Below, piece by piece: positions 8,744 through 16,642 of a stretch of DNA of 64,000 nucleotides. The notes beneath the pieces were generated by a model. That model was not told where the DNA came from. It worked only from the letters and a program-made list of their open reading frames with translations, and searched no databases. Where the stretch lies: the NCBI RefSeq assembly GCF_030372765.1, contig NZ_JAUCMW010000010.1:100315-164314 (forward strand). Direction: 5' to 3'. Source of the DNA: Labilibaculum sp. K2S (GTDB lineage: Bacteria; Bacteroidota; Bacteroidia; Bacteroidales; Marinifilaceae). Within the stretch, counting starts at the first letter, position 1. Every line of letters begins with the position of its first letter. The translations under genes and the position numbers were made by a program.

Positions 8744-9769
8744 ATGAATAAAAGAGGATTTGCAAGCGACAATTTTTCAGGAATATTGCCAGAGGTAATG
8801 GAAGCCATTCAGAATGCGAACCAAGGTCATGCAATGGCTTACGGCGGAGATTCGTACACAGCTGCCGCAATTGAAAAATTCAAAACCCTGTTTGGAAACA
8901 ATATTGATGTATACTTTGCCTTCAACGGAACCGGAGCCAATGTTATTAGTCTTTCAACCTTAACCCAATCCTATCATTCTATTATTTGTCCGGCAACGGC
9001 TCACATTCAGGTTGACGAGTGCGGTGCCCCGGATAAATTTACAGGTTGTAAAGTAATTCCAATTGCCTGCAGCGATGGAAAAATAACACCCGAATTAATT
9101 CTTCCGCATCTGCACGGATTTGGTTTTGAGCATCACTCCCAGCCAAAAATGATTTCGATTACCCAGTGCACCGAATTGGGAACCGTTTATACGCCGCAGG
9201 AAGTAAAAGCAATCTGCGATTTGGCACACGCCAACAACATGTACGTTCATATGGACGGTGCACGGCTGGCAAACGCTGTTGTAAGTCTGGATGTTGATGT
9301 AAAAGAATTTACCACCCTTGCCGGTGTTGATGTGCTCAGTTTTGGCGGGACCAAAAACGGCATGATGCTGGGCGAAGCAGTCATCTTTTTTAATCCCGAG
9401 CTATCGAAAGAAGCCAAATACATTCGCAAACAAAGCATGCAGCTTTGTTCTAAAATGAGATACATCGGCGCTCAGTTCGATGCCATGCTCACCAACGGAT
9501 TGTGGCTGAAAACAGCCCGTCATGCCAACAAAATGGCCAAACTGCTCGAACAGGAAGTTCGGAAGATAGATCAGATACAAATCACCCAAAAAGTACAGGC
9601 CAACGGCATTTGGGCACTCGTACCTAAAGATAAAATTGAACAACTTCAGAAAGAATACTTTTTTTGGGTTTGGGACGAACATGCAGGCGAAGTGCGCTGG
9701 CTGTGTTCCTTCGATACCACCGAAGAAGATATTCTTGGTTTTGTAAAACTTCTTAAACAAACTCTTTAA
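8744..9769 (+). CDS. ltaE: Low-specificity L-threonine aldolase
   Basis: A 341-aa PLP enzyme of the beta-eliminating lyase fold that splits L-threonine/allo-threonine into glycine and acetaldehyde. Marks: N-terminal FASDNFSGILPEVMEAI, the cofactor-stacking region TAHIQVDECGAPDKF, the PLP Asp in YVHMDGARLANA, and the Schiff-base Lys in SFGGTKNGMMLGEA (residue about 204). Length is typical. The end is 45 bases before murB on the same strand, so the two could be cotranscribed, though a dispersed-repeat motif fills the gap. Confidence 0.93.
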   Translation: MNKRGFASDNFSGILPEVMEAIQNANQGHAMAYGGDSYTAAAIEKFKTLFGNNIDVYFAFNGTGANVISLSTLTQSYHSIICPATAHIQVDECGAPDKFTGCKVIPIACSDGKITPELILPHLHGFGFEHHSQPKMISITQCTELGTVYTPQEVKAICDLAHANNMYVHMDGARLANAVVSLDVDVKEFTTLAGVDVLSFGGTKNGMMLGEAVIFFNPELSKEAKYIRKQSMQLCSKMRYIGAQFDAMLTNGLWLKTARHANKMAKLLEQEVRKIDQIQITQKVQANGIWALVPKDKIEQLQKEYFFWVWDEHAGEVRWLCSFDTTEEDILGFVKLLKQTL

Positions 9770-9772
9770 TAC

Positions 9773-9812
9773 CATTCACTGATAACCGATAACTGTTCAC
9801 TGATAACTGACA
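9773..9812 (+). repeat. Short dispersed motif with repeated CTGATAAC
   Basis: The ltaE-murB gap consists almost entirely of near repeats of (T)TCACTGATAACTG. The 17-base string CTGTTCACTGATAACTG (9793-9809) recurs exactly at 61629-61645. It occupies the position of the murB ribosome-binding site. Confidence 0.6.
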
Positions 9813-9814
9813 CA

Positions 9815-10828
9815 ATGGCCTCTCTTCGTAAAAATTTCTCATTAAAAGATTACAATACATTTGGCCTGGAAGCCAATGCCAGATATTTTTTCGAATTCGA
9901 TACAATCGAAGAAATTCAAGACTTTTTAAGCAAGAATAACATCCTGAGCATTCAATACCTGCTGTTGGGCGGCGGCAGCAACCTTTTGTTTACCGAAGAT
10001 TTTAAAGGTTTAATTATCCACCCCAAAGTAAAAGGAATAAAAATTCTTGAAGAAGATGATGATTCGGTTTTGGTTCGGGCTGGTGCCAACGAAAATTGGG
10101 ACGAATTTGTGGCCTGGAGTGTTGAGAACAATTTATCGGGCATTGAAAATCTGTCGCATATTCCGGGTGTGGTTGGTGCAGCACCCATCCAAAACATAGG
10201 AGCCTATGGTGTTGAGGCAAAAGACGTGATCGAAAGCGTGGAGACCATATCCATTGAGAGCAACAAAAAAGTAACTTTCAGCAATGCACTCTGCGAATTC
10301 GACTACCGGTACAGCGTATTTAAAAACGAATACAAAAATCAATTCATTATTACCCACGTTAACTTCCGATTCAGCAAACAGTCCGAATTTAAAGTTCATT
10401 ACGGCGCCATTGCCCGGGAGCTGGAAGCTTACAATGAAGTGAATCTGAAAAATATCCGCGAGGTAATCATCAAAATCCGCGAAAGCAAACTGCCCGACCC
10501 TAAAGTACTGGGCAATGCAGGCAGTTTTTTCAAAAATCCGGTGGTTGCCAAAGCTGAAGCCGATGCCCTAAAAGCCAAACACGAAGACATGCCCGTTTAC
10601 GAGCTAAGCGAAACACAAAGCAAACTGGCTGCCGGCTGGATGATTGAGCAATGTGGCTGGAAAGGCAAACAAATCGGCGATGCCGGTGTTCACAAAGATC
10701 AGGCGCTGGTAATCGTGAATCATGGCCATGCAAAAGGATCTGAAATTCTTCAGCTGGCCAACGAAATCAGAAAATCGGTACTCTACAAATTTGGCGTGAA
10801 GCTGGAGATGGAAGTAAATGCGGTTTAA
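9815..10828 (+). CDS. murB: UDP-N-acetylenolpyruvoylglucosamine reductase
   Basis: A 337-aa FAD enzyme of the cytoplasmic steps of peptidoglycan synthesis, reducing UDP-GlcNAc-enolpyruvate to UDP-MurNAc with NADPH. It has the MurB signature series: NTFGLEANARYF (N-terminal), LLLGGGSNLLF (FAD diphosphate binding), GIENLSHIPGVVGAAPIQNIGAYG, YRYSVFKN, and the active-site Ser in GNAGSFFKNP. The YRYSVFKN insertion and 337-aa length place it with type I (E. coli-like) MurB. ATG at 9815 has no Shine-Dalgarno sequence, which is normal in this phylum. Confidence 0.97.
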   Translation: MASLRKNFSLKDYNTFGLEANARYFFEFDTIEEIQDFLSKNNILSIQYLLLGGGSNLLFTEDFKGLIIHPKVKGIKILEEDDDSVLVRAGANENWDEFVAWSVENNLSGIENLSHIPGVVGAAPIQNIGAYGVEAKDVIESVETISIESNKKVTFSNALCEFDYRYSVFKNEYKNQFIITHVNFRFSKQSEFKVHYGAIARELEAYNEVNLKNIREVIIKIRESKLPDPKVLGNAGSFFKNPVVAKAEADALKAKHEDMPVYELSETQSKLAAGWMIEQCGWKGKQIGDAGVHKDQALVIVNHGHAKGSEILQLANEIRKSVLYKFGVKLEMEVNAV

Positions 10829-11159
10829 TCAGCCCAATGTGATGATGAAAAGTAATACCGCATTTTTTTTTCGATCGCCGCAGCTCAATAAATAAGAGAA
10901 ACAATATAATATTGTATCAGTCTTGTTCTAATTGATTTTAGTAATTGGGCTTTCCGCCCAAACCCGACATCATTTCTTGTCTTGAAACAAGAAACGAAGC
11001 AAAGAAATTCAAGGCTGCTTTTTAAAAAACTTCCTTATTTAACTCAAATCTAAGTGTGGCCGGGCGATCTTCGAACAAGTTCTCAGCTTCCCGGTCTTAC
11101 TAAATATTTGAACTAAAGCGAAAGCCCTTTAAAAAAGATGCCAATTAAAAACACATAAA
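10829..11159. repeat. Gene-free stretch with dispersed palindromic elements
   Basis: No gene here. The stretch has several hairpins: TGGGC-TTTCC-GCCCA (about 10946-10960), TTTCTTGT/ACAAGAAA (10973-10980 with 10987-10994), and a GGCCGGG...CCCGGTC pair (about 11058-11098). The block from TTTCTTGT through AAATTCAAGG has the look of dispersed intergenic elements of Bacteroidota, but I cannot confirm copies elsewhere. It lies between convergent genes murB and the DUF6261-like gene. Confidence 0.45.
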
Positions 11160-11191
11160 AAACCCCTTTTAACAATTGTTAAAAGGGGTTT
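11157..11191 (-). terminator. Long perfect palindrome terminator
   Basis: AACCCCTTTTAACAA (11161-11175) is mirrored exactly by TTGTTAAAAGGGGTT (11176-11190). On the minus strand a run of T follows. It ends the minus-strand gene whose stop is at 11226. Confidence 0.8.
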
Positions 11192-11225
11192 GCTTCAGTT
11201 TGTATGTAGTTGTAAGTAATTCTCT

Positions 11226-11960
11226 CTAGTTCAATTCCTGATTTACTTTTTCCTTTTTGCGTTGTAAGGCAGCCAAACGGTCGCGCAGCTTGTTATTGCT
11301 GGTTTCAATTAATGTATTTACCACATCGGTAAAAGGTTTGTATTTCGCCGGGTTTGCTTTTGCCATTGCGGCTAAATAAACCAACAACTCATTGTTAATG
11401 ATGCTCTTCACTTCCTGTGCAACAACCGATGCCGATTTGGCATTTTCCCGTTCGTTTTTGTCTTCGATTAATTTAGAGGCCGAGACATCAAAATCGGCCT
11501 GCGATTGCTCCACATTATCCATCAGTTGTTTTAAATCAGGTATTGCCCGAACACATTCCTCCAATTCGGGCGCATTTAAATCGCTCAACATGGCGCGTAC
11601 TCCGGCGCTTTCTATGGTATACGATTCTTCGGTAATTTTCATCCCGTAACGATCCAAAACTTCTTTTATCCGCAAAGCCTTTTCCTGACCGGCACTGGGG
11701 CGGCGCATGCATTTGGCTTTTACTTCATAAAAAACGGCGCGCAGATCCAAATCACGTGCCTCATCCTTATCCTTTAATTCACTATTCAACCAACCCGCAT
11801 TCATCTTCCCAATTAACTCGTTCGATATCCCGGATAATTTTTCGAATGTTATGCTGAAGTAAGCATCTTCTGTTATCGGGTATTTTTTACTTAATTCTAT
11901 TATGCCTTGGCAGGCTTCTGCTGTTTCACTTGTGTTCAACTTTACGTTTATTGCTTTCAT
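11226..11960 (-). CDS. DUF6261-like protein of unknown function
   Basis: A 244-aa soluble, mostly helical protein without signal peptide or membrane segment. It begins MKAINVKLNTSETAEAC and ends in a charged helix RLAALQRKKEKVNQ. Its size and repetitive helical content match a family of about 240-aa proteins (DUF6261) frequent and often multi-copy in Bacteroidales; this link is from memory of the family and is tentative. It is the gene flanking the CRISPR array on the far side, on the same strand, but a terminator and tandem repeat lie between, so a CRISPR role is not implied. Confidence 0.65.
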   Translation of the reverse strand: MKAINVKLNTSETAEACQGIIELSKKYPITEDAYFSITFEKLSGISNELIGKMNAGWLNSELKDKDEARDLDLRAVFYEVKAKCMRRPSAGQEKALRIKEVLDRYGMKITEESYTIESAGVRAMLSDLNAPELEECVRAIPDLKQLMDNVEQSQADFDVSASKLIEDKNERENAKSASVVAQEVKSIINNELLVYLAAMAKANPAKYKPFTDVVNTLIETSNNKLRDRLAALQRKKEKVNQELN

Positions 11961-12273
11961 AACTATTTTGTTTTATTTTTTCGAAGCCTTAAATTATCAA
12001 CAATTATTCGACAAAACAAACAAATAATTAATTTATTATGAATATCGTAAAACTTTAAAACACCAATTAATAAAAGAAAAAACCAATATAGCACACAAAC
12101 ACCAGTAAAAACAAGCAGTACAAAGCAACCCAAAAATTATTTATACACATAACAAATTAAAGAAAACTTACTATCAGTTTACTCTACCTGTTTTAAAATA
12201 CAATACAGGTATTTAACCATTCAACTTACACAATCTAAAAACGTGGCATAGCATCCATTTAATCGGACGACTC
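11961..12273. other. AT-rich gap upstream of the DUF6261-like gene
   Basis: About 310 very AT-rich bases with no reading frame of protein character, containing presumably the promoter of the gene at 11960. No confident promoter or hairpin was identified. Confidence 0.4.
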
Positions 12274-12478
12274 ATTTCCCTGAGAAATACAACAACTTTT
12301 TATTTGGTGAGCTTATTTCCCTGAGAAATACAACAACTTTTTGCTTGGTGAGCTTATTTCCCTGAGAAATACGACAACTTTTTGTTTGGTGGGCTTATTT
12401 CCCTGAGAAATACGGCAACTTTTTGCTTGGTGGGCTTATTTCCCTGAGAAATACGACAACTTTTTGTCTGGACAAGAA
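12274..12478. repeat. Tandem repeat, five copies of a 41-bp unit
   Basis: Units begin at 12274, 12315, 12356, 12397 and 12438, exactly 41 bases apart. Each contains a small perfect hairpin, (T)ATTTC-CCTGA-GAAAT(A), followed by AC(A/G)(A/G)CAACTTTTT and a variable TTTGGTG(A/G)GCTT. Copies differ at a few positions. The array sits just beyond the CRISPR array terminator. No convincing protein is encoded through it. The period is too short for a repeat-spacer structure with 36-bp repeats. Confidence 0.9.
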
Positions 12479-12507
12479 AAAAGGCCGGACTGAGGGCCTG
12501 GCCTTTT
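12475..12507 (-). terminator. Probable terminator of the CRISPR array transcript
   Basis: AAAAGGCC (12479-12486) pairs with GGCCTTTT (12500-12507). Read on the minus strand the hairpin is followed by six T, the direction in which the array is inferred to be transcribed. It lies beyond the decayed repeat units. Confidence 0.7.
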
Positions 12508-12547
12508 CAAAATAGCTGCTGTATGGATTTTCCAACATTCAATATTT

Positions 12548-12677
12548 GTTGTGTATCCCCTTCCAAAGAAAAATATTCCAAAAACCCCGAGCTGAAGCAC
12601 GGGGCAATGAATGTTGTGTATACCCTCCAAAAGAAAAATATTCCAAAACCCCCGAGCTGAAGCACGGGGCAATGAAT
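12548..12677 (-). repeat. Two decayed CRISPR-like units, nearly identical to each other
   Basis: Units 12548-12612 and 12613-12677 are 65 bases each, one short of the 66-base array period, and in phase with the first repeat at 12678. Both start GTTGTGTAT, matching the array repeat for its first half (GTTGTGTATACCC in the second unit), then diverge to AAGAAAAATATTCC. Their 'spacer' halves are the same, with a hairpin CCCCG(...)CGGGG around AGCTGAAGCA and then CAATGAAT. The two units differ at about four positions. This is a duplicated, decayed terminal unit that carries a REP-like palindrome rather than a normal spacer. Confidence 0.75.
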
Positions 12678-13241
12678 GTTGTGTGTGCCCTTCAAAATAA
12701 GAGCAACTATAACATTGCGCTAATCATTTAATTAATCAAATCAGTTGCGTGTACCCTTCAAAATAAGAGCAATTACAACGTATCAAGTAGAATCAAGGAG
12801 CTAAACGTTGTTGTGTATACCCTTCAAAATAAGAGCAATTACAACTTTAGGATTATTCTTTCAGTTTTTTCATGTGTTGTGTATACCCTTCAAAATAAGA
12901 GCAATTACAACAACACTAATTCAGTGTGGAGTAATTGACTAGTTGTGTATACCCTTCAAAATAAGAGCAATTACAACACAAGATTACAATCAAATTATCT
13001 TGAAAAGGTTGTGTATACCCTTCAAAATAAGAGCAATTACAACTTACTTCATTAGCATACTCAACCAATTCTGGTTGTGTATACCCTTCAAAATAAGAGC
13101 AATTACAACTTCAATCTCTACATTGTCATCAGAGTACTCGTTGTGTATACCCTTCAAAATAAGAGCAATTACAACGAAATGAACAAATGCCTGCCGATGG
13201 TAATAGTTGTGTATACCCTTCAAAATAAGAGCAATTACAAC
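12678..13241 (-). CRISPR. Type VI-B CRISPR array: nine 36-bp repeats, eight 30-bp spacers
   Basis: Repeats start at 12678, 12744, 12810, 12876, 12942, 13008, 13074, 13140 and 13206, every 66 bases exactly; all eight spacers are 30 bases. Seven repeats are identical (plus strand GTTGTGTATACCCTTC... ending AATTACAAC). The repeat at 12744 differs at positions 5 and 8, and that at 12678 at positions 8, 10, 30 and 33. Length 36, GTTG/CAAC ends and 30-nt spacers are the type VI-B format. Read on the minus strand the repeat contains ATTGCTCTTATTTTGAAGGG, very close to the known Bergeyella Cas13b repeat, and folds with CTCTT/AAGGG. Degenerate repeats at the low-coordinate end make that the old, distal end, so the leader lies on the cas13b side and transcription is on the minus strand. 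Confidence 0.97.
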
Positions 13242-13314
13242 CTAGGTTTTATAAATGCCTTATTTGCAAAGGATAAACCGTTTTTTGCCGGGCAAAAAAC
13301 GGAAGTATTTTCTA
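13242..13314 (-). promoter_or_regulatory. CRISPR leader with a 25-base palindrome
   Basis: This 73-base stretch separates the cas13b stop from the newest repeat. CCGTTTTTTGCC (13278-13289) is mirrored perfectly by GGCAAAAAACGG (13291-13302). It could terminate the cas13b message. On the minus strand its right arm also supplies TTTTTTG, followed 17 bases later by TATCCTTTG (13267-13275), a loose fit to the Bacteroidota promoter (one extra base in the -7 element), which would start array transcription around 13255-13260. The dual reading is inference. Confidence 0.5.
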
Positions 13315-16300
13315 CTATATAGCTAGTATGGCGTCAATTTTCTCATTGTAACGTTCTGCTATTTGTTGGGCAAAATTACTATTGTCCCACCGGGCAACAA
13401 ACAAACTCATCGTTCTTTTTTGAGGGAATAAATTGTGCGAAAAACAATTCCGAACCCCATTTAAAAACAAAAATTCGTTTTCGTTTATTACCCCCTCTTT
13501 TGTAAGCCACTGCAAATAGGCTTTGTGCGGAATGTGTCCGTTTTTACAATCCTCATCTATAAAATTATCGGCACAATTGTTTGCAAGCAGCTTTTTTTCA
13601 AGTTCAAATGCCGCATCTAGAACCTTTTGTTTGGCTGCATTATAGGCCTCCAATTCGTTTTTTAGGTTTGGCAAGGCTATTTCGTTTTCGGTAAAATACT
13701 CGAACAACTCGGGCAGGCGCCGGTCGAAAACATATTTGTGCAGCATGCTGTGATCTTTTCGCTTGCGCTGATCGATAATTGTTCTTGTTATTTCGGCATT
13801 ATTTTCGAACCACAATTTTCCGGTAACCGGTTCCTTCACCGTAATGGTCGCGTTTAAAAGAGTATCTATCTGGTTCAGTTTTAAGTTCAAATCCCGATCG
13901 GTACTCATCAGCTTTTCGAGCATCAGAAGCATTATCCGATCTTCTTCCTGCAACAAACGAATTTGTTTTTCGGAATTCGAAATGCTTCGCTTAAATACTT
14001 TTTCTACCTGACTGAACTTAATATCCGGCAAACTTCGGTCGGTTCTTTGTTCTATTCTTCTTGCATTTCGTTTTGCTCTAAAGGCTTTTTTTACACTATC
14101 GGAATAAAAATCGGCAAACATGGCATTCTCCTGCAGTTTAAAATTCACTTTCTCATCAAAAATAAAATACTCCCTTTCGGCATTGTAAAAGCTTTGTATG
14201 CTGTCGCCGCGCTTTTTCCACCAAATTTTTAAAAGCTCGTTGTATTTCGCCTCTGCAGGATACTCCACTGCGTGCGCTTCCAAATTATTTTGCAGCAAAC
14301 GAGTTAGGGTTTCATCGAACAGGTTGGTTGGTAAATTGATCGGCGCTTTACCATCCCCTTTTACCTTTCCCTTTGTTACATTATACAGCCATTCATCCAG
14401 ATTGTAGTTAGTTTTCTCTTTTAGCTGACGCAGTGTAAAAGGAACATTAGATAGATTAAATGGAATTCTTACCGTAGTAGATTCTTTACCTTTTTTATCA
14501 TCCCATGCTAAATCGTAGAAGGTAGTATTCATCCATGAATCATCATTATAAGCATTCCTTTTCACTTTTTCCTGCAGGTATTTTGCATACAAGTCTTGCA
14601 AATAATTTAAGTTCTTAAAGCGAATATTTTTCAGGAAAGGATGTCCTCCAATATCATTAAGCATTAACTCTTTACTGATGAGATCAATAAACAGCGTTTT
14701 TTTTTCGGGATCGGCAAACAAAGCCAAACACTCCTGCATTTTATCGTAATAAAAAGAAGTGATTTTTTTCTTTTTATCGGTACTGATTACCATATCAACA
14801 ATATCCTTTGCCAGAAAAGTAGCCATTTCGCCAATTTTTGGGATTTTCCCCTTTCCGGTTTTGGTAAATTTCTGATACGCCTTTAAGCGATCCATACCCT
14901 CGCGCTTCATTCGTTTAATCCTTTCGGAAATGGCTCGGTCGGCATCAATATCAACAATGCACAACCAGTAGTCTAAAATGCGTGTTGGTATTTGTTTGTG
15001 ATTTAAATTGTATTGTGCCAGCACCTCATCCAAGGTTTTTTTACGTTTTCTTAAATAAGCCAATGCATTTGGCTTGTAGGCAGGATCTTTTTTCGAATCC
15101 GATCTTTTATTGAATTCATTCCAGTCGTTTGGCAATTTCGCCTTCACCTCATCAATAAACTGCTTATTGGTAATTTTACTGTTGCAGGCCAAAATAAAAT
15201 CGTTGATCAGTTCTTCCGATTTTCCTTTCTCCAGATATTCCAACACAATAATTTTGGGCAGCTCGTGCAAACTCAAAAAGGCTTCGGGCAAAGCTTGCTT
15301 AAGGCTTTTCTTAATTTTCGATTCTGAATTCGGCCTATTGATTATTATCGATTTCGCACTATTGGTGTGCAAACCAATTTTATTGTTTTTTGTGTTGTAA
15401 AAGGGTGCGTATTGCTCAAAGCCCAGCGAATTTCCACCTTTGTCAATCTGTTTTAAGACTTCTTCCCCATCTTCAAAATCGCTTAGCTTTCCAAATGCTT
15501 TTACATTTTGCACAATGCTTCGTGGATACAATTCATTATTAACGGGCTTTTCGTATTCGTCAATGAGTAACTTCCCCAAGTTAATCTGGAAACGCAATTT
15601 GCTAAAGATATCCGTTTCGTCGATAAACTTTAATGCAAAATAAGAGAAGCGGTTGCTGTGTCTTATTTTTCGTGTAAGTGCCTCAATATACTTGTCGTAA
15701 TCTTCAATAGCAAGCTTGTCATTCGTGCTGTTAACCAACAAGTTTTCACGTTTTAGCTTATCCAGACTTGGCTTGAATGCTTTCCTTTCCTCATCGGTAA
15801 TTACGCTGTACAGTTCTTTGGGACATCGGTTCAGGGTATTGATTATATCCAGTGTGAGTGCCTGCTTTTTATCTTCGCTTACAAACCGATCGTGCGGCAG
15901 TTTAACACAAAAGGCCATTAACACCTCTCGTGTGGCAATAAAACTATTGAACTGCGTTCCTTTTAAGCCTTTAATTTTTCCTATAAACTGAAACGCATGT
16001 TCCCGCTCTAAAAACATAGAGATTAAAAAAACAAAACCATCAGTCGTTATTGTGTTATCCTGATTTACAAGTACACGTTCTTTTACAGGTTCAAAATCTT
16101 CATCGTTTAAAACGCCATTGAACCTCTCCTTTGTATATTCAATAGCCCGTGCAAAATTAAGCCTAAGTAATTCGGCAGCTTCTCCCGAAATTGTCGTTTT
16201 TCTTTTGTTCCCGTTTGCTATGGAATAGTAATGAGAGTAATCGTTTCTGAACTCTTGAATTTCGCTAAACAAACATCGTAGAGAAGCTGTCATTGCAGCA

Positions 16301-16638
16301 AAGTCTTTTCCTGTATTCCTATTATTCAGGTCGCCGGTTCTTTCCTGTTTTGGAAGACTCTCAAAGTCGAAGACTTTTACTATTGGCAAAAACTTAACTG
16401 CAATAGAATGAGCCAAATTCCAGTTGAGATGCTTTCTGTTGTTAGTGCATAAAAAACTATCCAGTATTTTTTCTTCATCAGAAAGAGTTGACAGTTTAAT
16501 TTTATGGGCAACAGAATTGTTAATGCTAAAGATATTTAACCGCGCCATATTCAGATAGCCACCAAAATACTGCGGATCGTTTTCTACTGTTTTGTACACA
16601 TTTAAGCCTTTATACTCTGTTTTTTCGATTGTTTCCAT
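13315..16638 (-). CDS. cas13b: Cas13b, RNA-guided RNA nuclease of type VI-B CRISPR
   Basis: A single-protein CRISPR effector of 1107 aa that binds a crRNA and, on pairing with target RNA, cuts RNA with two HEPN domains. Both HEPN R-x4-H motifs are present and placed at the extreme ends, as is diagnostic of Cas13b: FRNDYSH (R131, H136) near the N-terminus and VRNCFSH (R1063, H1068) 45 residues from the C-terminus. The middle is long, Lys-rich and helical, as expected for crRNA binding and repeat processing. Length is at the lower end of the family (usually about 1100-1200). It starts four bases after the csx27-like stop, so the two are one operon, and the CRISPR array lies 73 bases downstream on the same strand. 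No Cas1/Cas2 is nearby, which is usual for VI-B. No frameshift or missing catalytic residue is seen. Confidence 0.97.
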   Translation of the reverse strand: METIEKTEYKGLNVYKTVENDPQYFGGYLNMARLNIFSINNSVAHKIKLSTLSDEEKILDSFLCTNNRKHLNWNLAHSIAVKFLPIVKVFDFESLPKQERTGDLNNRNTGKDFAAMTASLRCLFSEIQEFRNDYSHYYSIANGNKRKTTISGEAAELLRLNFARAIEYTKERFNGVLNDEDFEPVKERVLVNQDNTITTDGFVFLISMFLEREHAFQFIGKIKGLKGTQFNSFIATREVLMAFCVKLPHDRFVSEDKKQALTLDIINTLNRCPKELYSVITDEERKAFKPSLDKLKRENLLVNSTNDKLAIEDYDKYIEALTRKIRHSNRFSYFALKFIDETDIFSKLRFQINLGKLLIDEYEKPVNNELYPRSIVQNVKAFGKLSDFEDGEEVLKQIDKGGNSLGFEQYAPFYNTKNNKIGLHTNSAKSIIINRPNSESKIKKSLKQALPEAFLSLHELPKIIVLEYLEKGKSEELINDFILACNSKITNKQFIDEVKAKLPNDWNEFNKRSDSKKDPAYKPNALAYLRKRKKTLDEVLAQYNLNHKQIPTRILDYWLCIVDIDADRAISERIKRMKREGMDRLKAYQKFTKTGKGKIPKIGEMATFLAKDIVDMVISTDKKKKITSFYYDKMQECLALFADPEKKTLFIDLISKELMLNDIGGHPFLKNIRFKNLNYLQDLYAKYLQEKVKRNAYNDDSWMNTTFYDLAWDDKKGKESTTVRIPFNLSNVPFTLRQLKEKTNYNLDEWLYNVTKGKVKGDGKAPINLPTNLFDETLTRLLQNNLEAHAVEYPAEAKYNELLKIWWKKRGDSIQSFYNAEREYFIFDEKVNFKLQENAMFADFYSDSVKKAFRAKRNARRIEQRTDRSLPDIKFSQVEKVFKRSISNSEKQIRLLQEEDRIMLLMLEKLMSTDRDLNLKLNQIDTLLNATITVKEPVTGKLWFENNAEITRTIIDQRKRKDHSMLHKYVFDRRLPELFEYFTENEIALPNLKNELEAYNAAKQKVLDAAFELEKKLLANNCADNFIDEDCKNGHIPHKAYLQWLTKEGVINENEFLFLNGVRNCFSHNLFPQKRTMSLFVARWDNSNFAQQIAERYNEKIDAILAI

Positions 16639-16642
16639 AGCA

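Noticed and set aside
11226..11960. The DUF6261-like gene as a CRISPR-associated gene
   Set aside because: It is on the same strand and nearby, but a terminator, the tandem repeat and 500 bases separate it from the array, and the family is widespread outside CRISPR loci.
12436..12731. Short open frames over the decayed array units and the 41-bp repeats
   Set aside because: They derive from repeats, differ between copies and show no protein family character or ribosome-binding context.
12943..13322. Open frames across the CRISPR array encoding repeated short peptides
   Set aside because: The repetition comes from the 36-base repeats read in frame with 66-base period (a multiple of three). 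This is an array artefact, not a protein.
13315..16638. Cas13a, Cas13c or Cas13d identity for the effector
   Set aside because: HEPN motifs at residues 131-136 and 1063-1068, at the very ends, and the repeat with GTTG...CAAC ends are those of Cas13b.
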